Positions 51,632 through 60,682 of a stretch of DNA of 64,000 nt are shown piece after piece. The notes beneath the pieces were generated by a model. It worked only from the letters and a program-made list of their open reading frames with translations. It made no database searches and had not been told where the DNA came from. Every line of letters starts with the position of its first letter. Within the stretch, counting starts at the first letter, position 1. Origin of the DNA: Azorhizobium oxalatiphilum (lineage in GTDB: Bacteria; Pseudomonadota; Alphaproteobacteria; Rhizobiales; Xanthobacteraceae); the NCBI RefSeq assembly GCF_014635325.1, contig NZ_BMCT01000001.1, positions 1,021,743-1,085,742 of the forward strand, written 5' to 3'. A program made the position numbers and the translations under genes.

Positions 51632-53197
51632 ATGATTGTGCGGCGGTCGGGCGGATGGATCCTGTCTGTTCTGGTTCTTATGGCTGCCATGCAGGTCTGC
51701 AGCGCGGCGGGCGCGGTGAGGAAAGGAGAGGTCGACAGTCGGCTTCCCGTTGCTCCCGTGAATGAGGAGGTGCTGAGGATCGATGGCGATCCCGCCCGCC
51801 CGGTGAAGCTGGAAGTCACGCTCTACAAACCAACGGGACCGGGCCCATTTCCATTGGCCGTGTGGAACCACGGCGCGCGCGGCAACAGGATCGCCGATCA
51901 GCAGGAGCGTGATCGCTACAGCGTTGCGGCCTATTATTTCCTCTCGCGGGGCTATGCTGTCGCGCTACCGATGATGCGAGGCTATGCCAAATCCGGCGGC
52001 ACTCTGCTGACCGCTGGCTGCGATCAGGGACAGGTGGGAGCCAGCAACGGCCGGGACATCCGCGCGGTGATCGAGGCTCTGGCCCGGCGACCGGATATCG
52101 ATGGCAGCCGCGTGGTGGTGGGTGGTCAGAGCTTCGGGGCGTGGAACACACTCGGCATGGGCATGGATCCGCCCCCCGGGGTGCGTGGCCTGATTGCGTT
52201 CAACGCCACGCTGCGCACGTCAGATTGCAGGGCGCAGGATGCCGGCATGGTCACTGGCGCATGGCAGTTCGGCGCCAGCACACGGCTTTCCTCGCTCTGG
52301 TTCTATGGCGACAATGACAAGCTGATGCCCGTCGCTTTGTGGCGTTCGGTGGTGGAGGCCTATGAAAAGGCGGGCGGGCAGGTGGAATTGGTGGACTTCG
52401 GGACGTTTCGTTCGGATTCCCACGATCTCCTGTCGGACACGGAGAGCCATCGGCTCTGGGTGCCGCAGTTGGATGCCTTCCTTGCCCGCATCGGTCTGCC
52501 TCACACTGAGGCTTATGGCGGATATATGCCGCATCCGGGTCCTGTGGCCACCGGCTGGGCCGACCTCAAGGACGCTGCCGCCGTGCCCTACCTGAACGAG
52601 CGGGCCCGCGCGCTCTATCGCCAGTTCCTGAAGGCGCCCACGCCGCGCGTTTTTGCGATCTCACCGACTTTCGTCCGAGAACTCCACGGCGGTTATGATC
52701 CGCTCGGGCATCTGCTGGCGGAATGTGCACGGGATCACCTGCCGTGCGAAGTCTATGCGGTGAATGACGATGTGGTGTTCGTTGGCGACAAGGTGTTTCT
52801 GGCTCCGGCCAGATTCGCGATACCGGTGAACGGCAGCCAGAACATGATCACGTCCACGCGTGTGAGGCGAAGCTGCGGCGAGCCTGTTGGCACGGGTATC
52901 GAGATCCTTACCCCGCCCACCCATGGCACAATCACACCAAGGCCGGAGAGCGACGCCCCTTGCAGTGCCGCCGTGGTAACGCCGACTGTCCTCACCTACA
53001 GGCCGGAGCGTGATTTTGCCGGCGTCGATGCGATGGTCGTCCGGATAACCTCGCTGGACCGGACGCGGGAAACCTATCGCATGGAGATACGGGTGGGTGC
53101 TGCCCCGATGTTGCGATCGAAGGGGCCGACAAACGTTGGTCTGCCGTGCGACATTGCCCCCTGGAACTGTCCGCGCAATCCTGCTCCGCAACGTTAG
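51632..53197 (+). CDS. Secreted alpha/beta-hydrolase (dienelactone hydrolase-like) with C-terminal beta domain
   Basis: The 521-residue precursor begins with a signal peptide (MIVRRSGGWILSVLVLMAAM..., cleavage near CSAAGA). The hydrolase domain (residues ~45-300) has WNHGARGNR, the nucleophile elbow VGGQSFGAW (~170), FYGDNDKLMPV and SDSHDLL supplying acid and His. Residues ~420-500 form a cysteine-containing beta domain (EILTPPTHGTIT, VLTYRPERDFAGVD) resembling bacterial Ig-like modules. The end is Cys/Pro-rich. AAGGGG precedes the chosen ATG. Substrate unknown; base composition upstream hints at transfer. Confidence 0.75.
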   Translation: MIVRRSGGWILSVLVLMAAMQVCSAAGAVRKGEVDSRLPVAPVNEEVLRIDGDPARPVKLEVTLYKPTGPGPFPLAVWNHGARGNRIADQQERDRYSVAAYYFLSRGYAVALPMMRGYAKSGGTLLTAGCDQGQVGASNGRDIRAVIEALARRPDIDGSRVVVGGQSFGAWNTLGMGMDPPPGVRGLIAFNATLRTSDCRAQDAGMVTGAWQFGASTRLSSLWFYGDNDKLMPVALWRSVVEAYEKAGGQVELVDFGTFRSDSHDLLSDTESHRLWVPQLDAFLARIGLPHTEAYGGYMPHPGPVATGWADLKDAAAVPYLNERARALYRQFLKAPTPRVFAISPTFVRELHGGYDPLGHLLAECARDHLPCEVYAVNDDVVFVGDKVFLAPARFAIPVNGSQNMITSTRVRRSCGEPVGTGIEILTPPTHGTITPRPESDAPCSAAVVTPTVLTYRPERDFAGVDAMVVRITSLDRTRETYRMEIRVGAAPMLRSKGPTNVGLPCDIAPWNCPRNPAPQR

Positions 53198-53262
53198 ATG
53201 TGCCCGCTGCATCAACCGCATCGAGAGCCATGATCAGGGCCGCATCGCCGTCAATGGGCAAT

Positions 53263-53335
53263 GCGAGACGCTGAGCGATGATGGCGCGCGCGCCACGGCG
53301 CGCGGCGGGCACACGCCGCACATCCTGCAAGAGGC
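53263..53335 (+). pseudogene. Fragment of a CoA-transferase gene
   Basis: These 73 bases match 33798-33870 inside the CoA-transferase gene at 64 of 73 positions without gaps. Translated, ARATARGGHTPHILQEA corresponds to ERATARGGHTPHILEEA near the C-terminus of the intact protein. Nothing before or after aligns, so it is a short remnant of a second, lost CoA-transferase gene located between the hydrolase and thiolase genes. Confidence 0.75.
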
Positions 53336-53367
53336 CGGCCGGTCCCTCTCATCCCGGAGGCGTTCGG

Positions 53368-54558
53368 TCAGCCCGTCGCTTGTGATCGCTCGATCACGAT
53401 CGCGATGCCCTGGCCGCCGCCGATGCAGAGCGTCACGAGGCCGTAGCGCCCGCCGGTGCGCTGGAGTTCACCGATGGCCTTGATGGCCAGGATCGCCCCC
53501 GTCGCGCCCACCGGATGGCCGAGCGCGATGGCCCCGCCATTGGGGTTCACCTTCGCCGGATCGAGCCTCAGCACCTTGGTGACGGCGCAGGCCTGCGCCG
53601 CGAACGCCTCGTTGGATTCGATGACGTCGAGATCGCCGGCCGCAAGGCCCGCTTTCTCCAGCGCGATCCGTACCGCCGGCACCGGGCCCATGCCCATTTC
53701 CGATGGGTCCACACCGGCAATGCCATAGGACAGCAGCCGGGCCAGCGGCCTGAGGCCCCGCGCGCGGGCCGCCGCGGCATCGGCCAGGACGAGCGCGGCG
53801 GCGCCGTCATTGATGCCGGAGGCGTTGCCCGCCGTCACCGTTCCGCCCTTCCTGAACACCGCCTTCAGCCTGGCCATGTCGTCCACATTGGCGTCGGCGC
53901 GGACGTGCTCGTCCGTATCGAACACGACGGTGCCCTTGCGGGTGGTGAGTTCGAACGGGGCGATCCCGGCCTTGAAATGCCCGGCCGCGACCGCCTGCGC
54001 CGCCCGGCGATGGCTCTCCACGGCGGCCTCGTCCTGCTGCCGGCGGCTGATGCCGTAGCGTTCGGAGACGTTCTCGGCGGTGACGCCCATGTGGCCGTGG
54101 CCGAAGGGGTCGTTCAGCACCCCGATCATCATGTCCACCACCTGCGTGTCGCCCATGCGCTGGCCCCAGCGCGCCGCCGGCATGAGATAGCCGCCCCGGC
54201 TCATGCTCTCGGCCCCGCCCGCCAGCACGATGGCGGCATCGCCGAGCCGGATCACCTGCGCCGCGCTGACGATGGCCTGAAGGCCCGAGCCGCACAGGCG
54301 GTTGACGGTGAGGGCCGGGGCCTCCTTCGGCACGCCCGCCCCCATGGCGATGGCACGGGACAGGTACATGTCCCGCGCTTCCGTATGGATGACATTGCCG
54401 AACATGGCCTGCTGCACATCCTCCGGCGCGATGCCCGCGCGGGAGATGGCGGCCTTGGCGGCATGGATGCCCAGTTCGATGGGCGCGATGTCCTTCAGCG
54501 ATCCGCCGAAGCTGCCGATGGGCGTGCGCGCGCCGGATAGGAAAACCACCTCTGTCAT
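53368..54558 (-). CDS. Acetyl-CoA acetyltransferase (thiolase)
   Basis: The 396-residue thiolase has the acylated Cys in NRLCGSGLQAI (~residue 88), the NEAFAAQ segment (~318), the active His in GHPVGATGA (~350) and the second Cys in LCIGGGQG (~380). Thiolases of this type cleave or form beta-ketoacyl-CoA in the cytoplasm. It is the last gene of the leftward catabolic operon that includes the acyl-CoA carboxylase, so it probably cleaves the terminal ketoacyl-CoA. Chain-length preference is unknown. Confidence 0.93.
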   Translation of the reverse strand: MTEVVFLSGARTPIGSFGGSLKDIAPIELGIHAAKAAISRAGIAPEDVQQAMFGNVIHTEARDMYLSRAIAMGAGVPKEAPALTVNRLCGSGLQAIVSAAQVIRLGDAAIVLAGGAESMSRGGYLMPAARWGQRMGDTQVVDMMIGVLNDPFGHGHMGVTAENVSERYGISRRQQDEAAVESHRRAAQAVAAGHFKAGIAPFELTTRKGTVVFDTDEHVRADANVDDMARLKAVFRKGGTVTAGNASGINDGAAALVLADAAAARARGLRPLARLLSYGIAGVDPSEMGMGPVPAVRIALEKAGLAAGDLDVIESNEAFAAQACAVTKVLRLDPAKVNPNGGAIALGHPVGATGAILAIKAIGELQRTGGRYGLVTLCIGGGQGIAIVIERSQATG

Positions 54559-54590
54559 GGGCCGTCCCCTTGTTGTTCATGTCACCCCGC

Positions 54591-55205
54591 TCACGCGGGC
54601 GATACGCAGGATGGGCGGGCCAGCCGCCAGGCGATCTGCGGCAGGCGGTCGGCGCCGAAGAAGCCCTCGCCGTCCACCACGAAATAGGGCGATCCGCACA
54701 CACCGGCGGCCACGGCGGCATCCACCGCCTCGGACAGGCAGTGTTTTGCCTGAGGATCGGAAACAGCGGCGCGCGTGTCGGCGGCGCTCATGCCGAAGGG
54801 GGCGGCGCATGAAATGAGCACCGTCTCATCCGCCAGCGAGCGGCCCTCCACCATATGGGCGTGCAGAAGCGCGTGGGCGAGATTGCGCGCATCCTCCGGT
54901 GCCTGCCGGACATGCGCATAGAACAGGCGCGCGGCCAGATGCGTGGAGATGCCCAGCTGCGCGGGCAGGGTGAAGGGAACGCCGTGGAACTCGGCCGAGC
55001 GCACCATGTCCGCGACGAGATAGGCGCGCCGGGCCGGCACGTCGAGCGGCGGGGGAATGTTCTGCGCCTTGAACACCGCCCACAGCAGCATGGGGCGCAG
55101 GTCGATGTCCCGCCCGTACATGGTCGCCAGCCGCGCCAGACCGGGCAGGGCGAACCACGCATAGGGCGAGGCGAAATCGAAATAGAAGCGGATGGGGGCG
55201 GCCAT
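54591..55205 (-). CDS. DsbA-family 2-hydroxychromene-2-carboxylate isomerase-like protein
   Basis: The 204-residue protein belongs to the HCCA isomerase/GST-kappa group of the thioredoxin fold: IRFYFDFASPYAWFALPGL at the N-terminus (Ser at the active-site position), a helical insertion (~60-150) and GVCGSPYFVVDGEGFFGADRLPQI (~168-192). Known members isomerise 2-hydroxychromene-2-carboxylate in naphthalene degradation or use glutathione. No aromatic pathway is visible; position two bases after the carboxyltransferase gene suggests a step in the acyl-CoA pathway. The ATG at 55205 gives the family length. Confidence 0.88.
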   Translation of the reverse strand: MAAPIRFYFDFASPYAWFALPGLARLATMYGRDIDLRPMLLWAVFKAQNIPPPLDVPARRAYLVADMVRSAEFHGVPFTLPAQLGISTHLAARLFYAHVRQAPEDARNLAHALLHAHMVEGRSLADETVLISCAAPFGMSAADTRAAVSDPQAKHCLSEAVDAAVAAGVCGSPYFVVDGEGFFGADRLPQIAWRLARPSCVSPA

Positions 55206-55207
55206 GG

Positions 55208-56815
55208 TCAGAAACGGAACACGCCGTAGCCGGGGTCTCCCAGCGGGGCGTTGAGCGAGGCCGAGATGGCGATGCCGAGCGCATTGCGGGTATCGAGCGG
55301 ATCGATGATGCCGTCGTCCCAGATCTCGGACGTGGAATAATAAGCGGAGAGCTGTTCCTGATAGGCGGCGCGGGTGTCCTCCCACACCCGCTCCAGCACG
55401 GCGGCGTCCACGTCCGCGCCATCGCGGCGCAACTGGTTGGCCTTCACCTCGGCCAAAGTGTTGGCGGCCTGATCGCCCCCCATGACGCCGATCTGGTGGT
55501 TGGGCCATGTGAACAGGAAGCGGCTGTCGAAGGCGCGGCCGCACATGCCGTAATTGCCGGCGCCGAATGAGCCATTGCACATCACGGTGAATTTCGGCAC
55601 CCGCGAGCAGCTCTGCGCCATGATCATCTTGGCGCCGTCCTTGGTGATGCCGCGCCGCTCGTATTCGCGGCCGATCATGTAGCCGGTGATGTTCTGGAGG
55701 AAGACGAGGGGCGTGTTGTTCTGGTTGCACAATTCGATGAAATGGGCGCCCTTGAGCGAGGAATCATTGAACAGGACGCCGTTGTTGGCAAGGATGCCGA
55801 CCTTGAAGCCCCAGATGTTGGCATAGCCGCAGATCAGCGTGGTGCCATAGGCCGGCTGGTATTCGTGGAAGCGGCTGCCATCGACGATGCGGGCGATGAT
55901 CTCGCGCATGTCGAACTGCTTCTTGATGTCGTCGGGCACGATGCCGTAGATCTCCTGCGGATCGTAGAGCGGCGGCTCGGGCGTCTCCCGCTGGCAGGCC
56001 CATTTGGGCGCGCGATCCCACTGGGCGACGATCTCGCGGCCCATATGGATGGCCTGATCCTCGCTGGCCGCCGGATAATCGCAGGTGCCGCTGACGGAGG
56101 TGTGCATGTCGGCGCCCCCCAGTTCCTCCACCGTCACCTCCTCGCCGGTGGCGGCCTTCACCAGCGGCGGGCCGCCGAGGAAGACGGCGCCGGTGCCGCG
56201 CACGATGACGCTGTAATCGGACAGGCCGGGAATATAGGCGCCGCCCGCCGTGCAGTGGCCGAACACCAGCGCCAGTTGCTTCACCCCCTGCCGCGAGAGC
56301 AGCGACTGGTTGCGGAAGATGCGGCCCGCCATGTACTTGTCGGGAAACACCTGCGACTGAAGCTGCAGGAAGCCACCGGCGGAATCGCACAGATGCACCA
56401 CCGGCAGGCGGTTCTCCATGGCGATGTCGAGGGCGCGCACGATCTTCTTGGTCGTCAGCGGATACCAGGCGCCGCCCTTGACCGTGGGATCATCGGCGCG
56501 GATCACCACCTCGCGGCCGGATACGACACCGATGCCGGTGATGGAGCTGGCCGAGGGCGCATCCCCGTCATAGGCCATGTTGGCGGCCAGCGAGGAGAGT
56601 TCCAGAAAGGGCGTGCCGGGATCGAGCAGCTTCTCGATGCGCTCGCGCGGGCGCATCTTGCCCTGCCGTTCCAGCCGGTCGAGATCGCGCTGCGGCCGGT
56701 TGTGGCGGGCCGCCTCCTGCCGCTCGCGGAAGCGGGCGACCAGCTCACGATTGTGGGCGGCGTGGCGCCGGAAATCGGCGCTGCCGGTGTCGATCATGGA
56801 ACGGATGGCACGCAT
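55208..56815 (-). CDS. Acyl-CoA carboxylase carboxyltransferase (beta) subunit, MCC/geranyl-CoA type
   Basis: The 535-residue protein is a biotin-dependent carboxyltransferase of the methylcrotonyl-CoA/geranyl-CoA carboxylase branch. Typical segments are RDLDRLERQGKMRPRERIEKL (~43-63), VHLCDSAGGFLQLQSQVFPD (~138), VFGHCTAGGAYIPGLSDYS (~180), LQNITGYMIGREYERRGITK (~368) and NGSFGAGNYGMCGRAFD (~402). It transfers carboxylate from biotin to an alpha,beta-unsaturated branched acyl-CoA. The substrate (3-methylcrotonyl-CoA or a geranyl-like CoA) cannot be settled by eye. It starts three bases after the biotin-carrier gene. Confidence 0.92.
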   Translation of the reverse strand: MRAIRSMIDTGSADFRRHAAHNRELVARFRERQEAARHNRPQRDLDRLERQGKMRPRERIEKLLDPGTPFLELSSLAANMAYDGDAPSASSITGIGVVSGREVVIRADDPTVKGGAWYPLTTKKIVRALDIAMENRLPVVHLCDSAGGFLQLQSQVFPDKYMAGRIFRNQSLLSRQGVKQLALVFGHCTAGGAYIPGLSDYSVIVRGTGAVFLGGPPLVKAATGEEVTVEELGGADMHTSVSGTCDYPAASEDQAIHMGREIVAQWDRAPKWACQRETPEPPLYDPQEIYGIVPDDIKKQFDMREIIARIVDGSRFHEYQPAYGTTLICGYANIWGFKVGILANNGVLFNDSSLKGAHFIELCNQNNTPLVFLQNITGYMIGREYERRGITKDGAKMIMAQSCSRVPKFTVMCNGSFGAGNYGMCGRAFDSRFLFTWPNHQIGVMGGDQAANTLAEVKANQLRRDGADVDAAVLERVWEDTRAAYQEQLSAYYSTSEIWDDGIIDPLDTRNALGIAISASLNAPLGDPGYGVFRF

Positions 56816-56817
56816 GG

Positions 56818-57315
56818 CTACTGATCTCCCTCCACGGGCGCGAGGCGCGCGACCACTTCGTCCTTCTCGAACGTGTCTCCGGCCCCCTTCAGCACGGCAA
56901 GCAGCGTGCCCGCGCGCGGGGCCACCAGCGTGGTCTGCAGCTTCATGCTTTCGATGGTGAGCACCGCCTCGCCGCGCGTCACCGCCGCGCCCGCCGCCTT
57001 GTGGACCTGAACCACCGCGCCCGGCATGGGGGCGAGGATTTCATCCCGGCCGTGACCGGAGCCCTCGGCCTCGTCCAGCGGGTCGATGACCTCCACCGCG
57101 ATGGCGCGGCCATCGAGATGCAGAAGGACGCTGCCGCCGCTGCTGACGCGGGCGAATGAGACCGCCGCGCCATCGAGCACCAGCGTGCCGGGCCCGTCGC
57201 ATTCGCGCCCCGGATCGTCGATGGTGTGGTGGCGGCCGTCGATGCTCACCACCAGATGCGGGCGACGGGCGATGATCTTCACCTCGTGGAGGTCGTCCCC
57301 CAGCTTCATCTTCAT
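56818..57315 (-). CDS. Biotin carrier/BT-domain subunit of acyl-CoA carboxylase
   Basis: The 165-residue protein carries a BT-like beta domain (residues ~10-85, SFARVSSGGSVLLHLDGRAIAVEV) and a biotinyl domain (~93-162: ILAPMPGAVVQVHKAAGAAV, LTIESMKLQTTLVAP). The biotinylated Lys is in ESMKL; the usual EAMKM is slightly changed. In MccA and AtuF these domains are fused to biotin carboxylase; here a stop codon and three bases separate the two genes. The upstream biotin carboxylase and downstream carboxyltransferase complete the enzyme. Confidence 0.9.
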   Translation of the reverse strand: MKMKLGDDLHEVKIIARRPHLVVSIDGRHHTIDDPGRECDGPGTLVLDGAAVSFARVSSGGSVLLHLDGRAIAVEVIDPLDEAEGSGHGRDEILAPMPGAVVQVHKAAGAAVTRGEAVLTIESMKLQTTLVAPRAGTLLAVLKGAGDTFEKDEVVARLAPVEGDQ

Positions 57316-57318
57316 GGC

Positions 57319-58830
57319 TCAGTTCCTCCAGCCGCCCATGCTCGCCTGCGGTTCCGGCACATCGGCCACCAGCGCGCGGAAGATGCGCTGGCCGAGTACG
57401 GCGGCGATCAGCGTGCGGTCGAGCGCGTCGTCGGCAAGGGGCTGCGGCGAAAGGCTTTCGGCATGTTCGGAGACGAAGGCGGTGTGCAGGTCGCCGGCGC
57501 GGAAGGCGGGATGGGCGAGCACGCGGGCGAGATAGTCCACATTGGTCTCCACCCCGAGCAGCGCCAGATCGCGCAAGGCGGCGATGGTGCGCTCGATGGC
57601 GGCGGCGCGGTCGCCGCCATCCACCACCAGCTTGGCCAGCATGGGGTCGAAATCGGCCGTGACCTTCTGGCCTTCGCGCAAGGCGTTCTCGAACCGGATG
57701 CCGGGGCCGTGCGGCGCGTGGAGATGGCGCACCGCGCCGGTGGCGGGCAGGAAGCCGCGATCGGGCGCTTCCGCGCAGATGCGGCACTCGATGGCGTGGC
57801 CGCGCGCCACGATGTCGGCTTGCGCGGGCAGGGGGGCGCCACCCGCGATCTCCAGCTGCATGCGCACCAGATCGAGGCCGGTGATCATTTCGGTGACGGG
57901 ATGCTCAACCTGCAAACGGGTGTTCATCTCCAGGAAGAAGAAGCGCCCGTCGGCGCCGAGGATGAATTCCACGGTGCCGGCATTCCTGTAGCGCGCAGCC
58001 GCCGCGAGGCGCACCGCCGCCTCGCAGATCTCCGCGCGCAGCGCCGCCGGCAGGCGGGCGGCGGGGGCTTCCTCGATGATCTTCTGGAACCGGCGCTGCA
58101 CCGAGCATTCGCGCTCGAACAGATGGATGGCCCCGCCAAGGCCGTCGCCGAACACCTGCACCTCGATATGGCGGGGGCGCTCCACATAGGTCTCGGCATA
58201 GACGCGGCCGTCGCCGAAATAGCGCTGGGCCTCGCTGGCGGCGAGGCGGGCCGCCTCGCGCAGGCCGCCCGCCTCGCGCACGATGCTCATGCCCTTGCCG
58301 CCGCCGCCGGCCGATGCCTTGATGAGCAGCGGAAAACCGATGCGCCCGGCCTCGGCGGCAAACGCGTCAAGGTCTCCGGTGGGCATGACGGAGGGCGCCA
58401 CCGGCACGCCATGAGCCTCGGCGAACTGCCGCGCGGAGATCTTGTCGCCCATCAGCGCGATGGTCTGCGCATCGGGGCCGATGAAGGTGAGGCCGGCCTC
58501 CGCCACCTGCCGGGCGAAGCCGGCATTCTCGGACAGGAAGCCGTAACCGGGATGGATGGCATCCGCCCCCGTGGCGCGGGCGGCGGCGATGATCTGCGGG
58601 CCGTCCAGATGGGCGGCCACCGCCGTGTCGCCGGCAAGCGCGATGGCGTGGTCCGCGCCGGTCACGTGCGGGGCATCGGCATCCACGCGATGGAAGATCG
58701 CGACGGTCTCGACGCCCATCTGGCGCAGGGTGCGCTGGATGCGCACGGCGATCTCGCCGCGATTGGCGATCAGCACGCGCCGGATGGCCGGCTGCGGCGC
58801 GGCGCGGGAGGTGGCGAGCGAGGGGCTCAT
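57319..58830 (-). CDS. Biotin carboxylase subunit of acyl-CoA carboxylase
   Basis: The 503-residue ATP-grasp enzyme carboxylates biotin using ATP and bicarbonate. Landmarks are RRVLIANRGEIAVRI (~17-31), HPGYGFLSENAGFA (~92), the glycine-rich loop LIKASAGGGGKGMSIV (~165), ERECSVQRRFQKIIEEAPA (~235) and FLEMNTRLQVEHPVTE (~290). It ends after a helical segment (VPEPQASMGGWRN) where the fused form would continue into the BT domain. The ATG at 58830 overlaps the atuA stop by four bases and has AGGAG upstream. Confidence 0.93.
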   Translation of the reverse strand: MSPSLATSRAAPQPAIRRVLIANRGEIAVRIQRTLRQMGVETVAIFHRVDADAPHVTGADHAIALAGDTAVAAHLDGPQIIAAARATGADAIHPGYGFLSENAGFARQVAEAGLTFIGPDAQTIALMGDKISARQFAEAHGVPVAPSVMPTGDLDAFAAEAGRIGFPLLIKASAGGGGKGMSIVREAGGLREAARLAASEAQRYFGDGRVYAETYVERPRHIEVQVFGDGLGGAIHLFERECSVQRRFQKIIEEAPAARLPAALRAEICEAAVRLAAAARYRNAGTVEFILGADGRFFFLEMNTRLQVEHPVTEMITGLDLVRMQLEIAGGAPLPAQADIVARGHAIECRICAEAPDRGFLPATGAVRHLHAPHGPGIRFENALREGQKVTADFDPMLAKLVVDGGDRAAAIERTIAALRDLALLGVETNVDYLARVLAHPAFRAGDLHTAFVSEHAESLSPQPLADDALDRTLIAAVLGQRIFRALVADVPEPQASMGGWRN

Positions 58831-60677
58831 GCGGCCGCTCCTGGGGTGTGAGGAGAGGCCCAGCCGGCCAGCGGGCCGCCGGTGGCGAGCCATGCGGCGG
58901 GCACGGCGACCGGCATGTCGAGCAGGATCTGGGCGAGGGCCTTGCCCTGCGGGTCATAGCGCAGCGAGGCGATGCCGCCGCCGCCGAGCCCCTCGTGCAG
59001 CAGGATGTTGAAGCCGGCGAGGCCGGGCCATTCGAAGACCTCGATGGCCCCGCCCGCCACATGGGCCAGATAGTCGCGCACCGTTTCCGGCGTCAGCTGG
59101 TGTCGCAGCAGGGGCACGAAGTCCGGCCGGCGGGCCAGCACGGCGATATTGGCGATGTCTCCCTTGTCGCCGGAGCGGCCATGGGCCAGCGCGATCAGGG
59201 GCACTTCGGCCAGCGGGCCGGGCAAAGGGGGAGGGGTGTCCGGCGTCGGCGTGTGCGGAATGGTGGCGGCGGCCGCGGGGGGAACGGCCGCCGCCGGGGG
59301 CACGGAACTGAGCATCTGCTCGTCCCGGCCATCGAACACCATGCGGACGGGCACGTCCGCCTTGTCCACCAGGAAGGAGAACAGCCGCACCACGGGCTGC
59401 GGCTCGGGGCGGCCGCCGGCAAAGCCGGTGATGCCCTGCGCCATGGCGGTGGCGGCGGGATATATCTCCTTGGCGAAGGTCTCCAGCGCCTCGCGCCGGG
59501 GGTGGCGCACGGCCACCTTCAGCACCACCTCGCGCGCGTCCTGCGCCCGGCTTGCGGCGCCGTAATTGGCCTCGCCGCCGAGCACTTCCACCGAGGTTTC
59601 GGTGAAGCCGTCATATCCTGCCTCGCGCATCAGGCGTTCGGCGCGGGTGAGGATGGCGCGGCCCACGGCCTGCGCTTTCGCCACCGCCTCGCGGCCCGCG
59701 ATCATCATGGTGCCGGTGGCGCGAAAGCCATCCGCGAAGGTGGCGCTGGCCTTGTAGCTGGCGGTGGGCGGCCCGCCGCGCGCGCCGCTGACCCGCACCC
59801 GGTCCGGCCCCGTGTTCTCAAGCCGGATGTGCGACCAGTCGCAGCTCACGTCGGGCAGGATGTAGGCGGTGGGATCGCCCACCTCATAGACCACCTGCTC
59901 GGCGACGGTGCGCACGTTCACGAGGCCGCCGGTGCCCTCCGGCTTGGTGATCTCGAACGTGCCGTCCGCCTGACATTCGGCGATGGGGAAGCCCATGCGG
60001 TCCCATCCCTCCACCTCGCGCCAGTCGGTGAAGATGCCGCCCGTGACCTGCGCCCCGCATTCCAGCAGATGCCCGGCGAGGCTGCCGGCGGACAGGTGGT
60101 CGAAATCGTCCGCCGACCAGCCGAATGCGTGGATCAGGGGGCCGAGCACGAGGGCGGAATCCACGCAGCGGCCGGTGAGCACGATGTCGGCCCCCGCATC
60201 CAGCGCAGCGGCAATGGGGAAGGCGCCGAGATGGGCATTGATGCTGAGCAGGCGCTCGGGCATCGGCTGGCCGGAGAACATCTCCACGATGCCGCGTGCG
60301 CGCAGCGCATCGCATTTCGGCAGCAGATCGTCGCCCTCCACCACCGCCACCTTCAGGGTGGCGCCCTCTTCGGCGAAGACCTGCTCAAGAGCGGCGCGGC
60401 AGGCGGCGAGGTTGACGCCGCCGGCATTGGTGACGACGCGGATGGAGCGCTCCGATATCTCGCGCGCCAGCGGGCGCATGACGCTGGTGACGAAATCCGT
60501 CGCATAGCCCGCGTCCGGCCTCTTCGCCTTCATGCGGGCGAGGATGGACATGGTGATCTCGGCCAGATAGTCGAGCACCAGATAGTCGATGCCGCCGGAG
60601 CGCACGAGCTGGCGGGGCCCTTCGGGCGTATCGCCCCAGAAGCCCGCGCCGCAGCCGATCCTGATGCTGCCCGTCAT
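58827..60677 (-). CDS. atuA: AtuA family protein (DUF1446 plus C-terminal AtuA-like domain)
   Basis: The 616-residue protein has the DUF1446 domain at residues ~1-460 (IRIGCGAGFWGDTPEGPRQLV, DYLAEITMSILARMK, VTNAGGVNLAACRAALEQ, DIVLTGRCVDSALVLGPLIH). A Pro/Ala-rich linker (~480-510) is followed by the C-terminal AtuA-associated domain (~515-600, LIALAHGRSGDKGDIANIAVLARR). AtuA is required for acyclic terpene use in Pseudomonas but its reaction is unknown. The ATG at 60677 is two codons after the enoyl-CoA hydratase stop, with GGAG before it. It is the strongest pointer to an atu-like pathway. Confidence 0.9.
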   Translation of the reverse strand: MTGSIRIGCGAGFWGDTPEGPRQLVRSGGIDYLVLDYLAEITMSILARMKAKRPDAGYATDFVTSVMRPLAREISERSIRVVTNAGGVNLAACRAALEQVFAEEGATLKVAVVEGDDLLPKCDALRARGIVEMFSGQPMPERLLSINAHLGAFPIAAALDAGADIVLTGRCVDSALVLGPLIHAFGWSADDFDHLSAGSLAGHLLECGAQVTGGIFTDWREVEGWDRMGFPIAECQADGTFEITKPEGTGGLVNVRTVAEQVVYEVGDPTAYILPDVSCDWSHIRLENTGPDRVRVSGARGGPPTASYKASATFADGFRATGTMMIAGREAVAKAQAVGRAILTRAERLMREAGYDGFTETSVEVLGGEANYGAASRAQDAREVVLKVAVRHPRREALETFAKEIYPAATAMAQGITGFAGGRPEPQPVVRLFSFLVDKADVPVRMVFDGRDEQMLSSVPPAAAVPPAAAATIPHTPTPDTPPPLPGPLAEVPLIALAHGRSGDKGDIANIAVLARRPDFVPLLRHQLTPETVRDYLAHVAGGAIEVFEWPGLAGFNILLHEGLGGGGIASLRYDPQGKALAQILLDMPVAVPAAWLATGGPLAGWASPHTPGAAA

Positions 60678-60682
60678 GGCGC

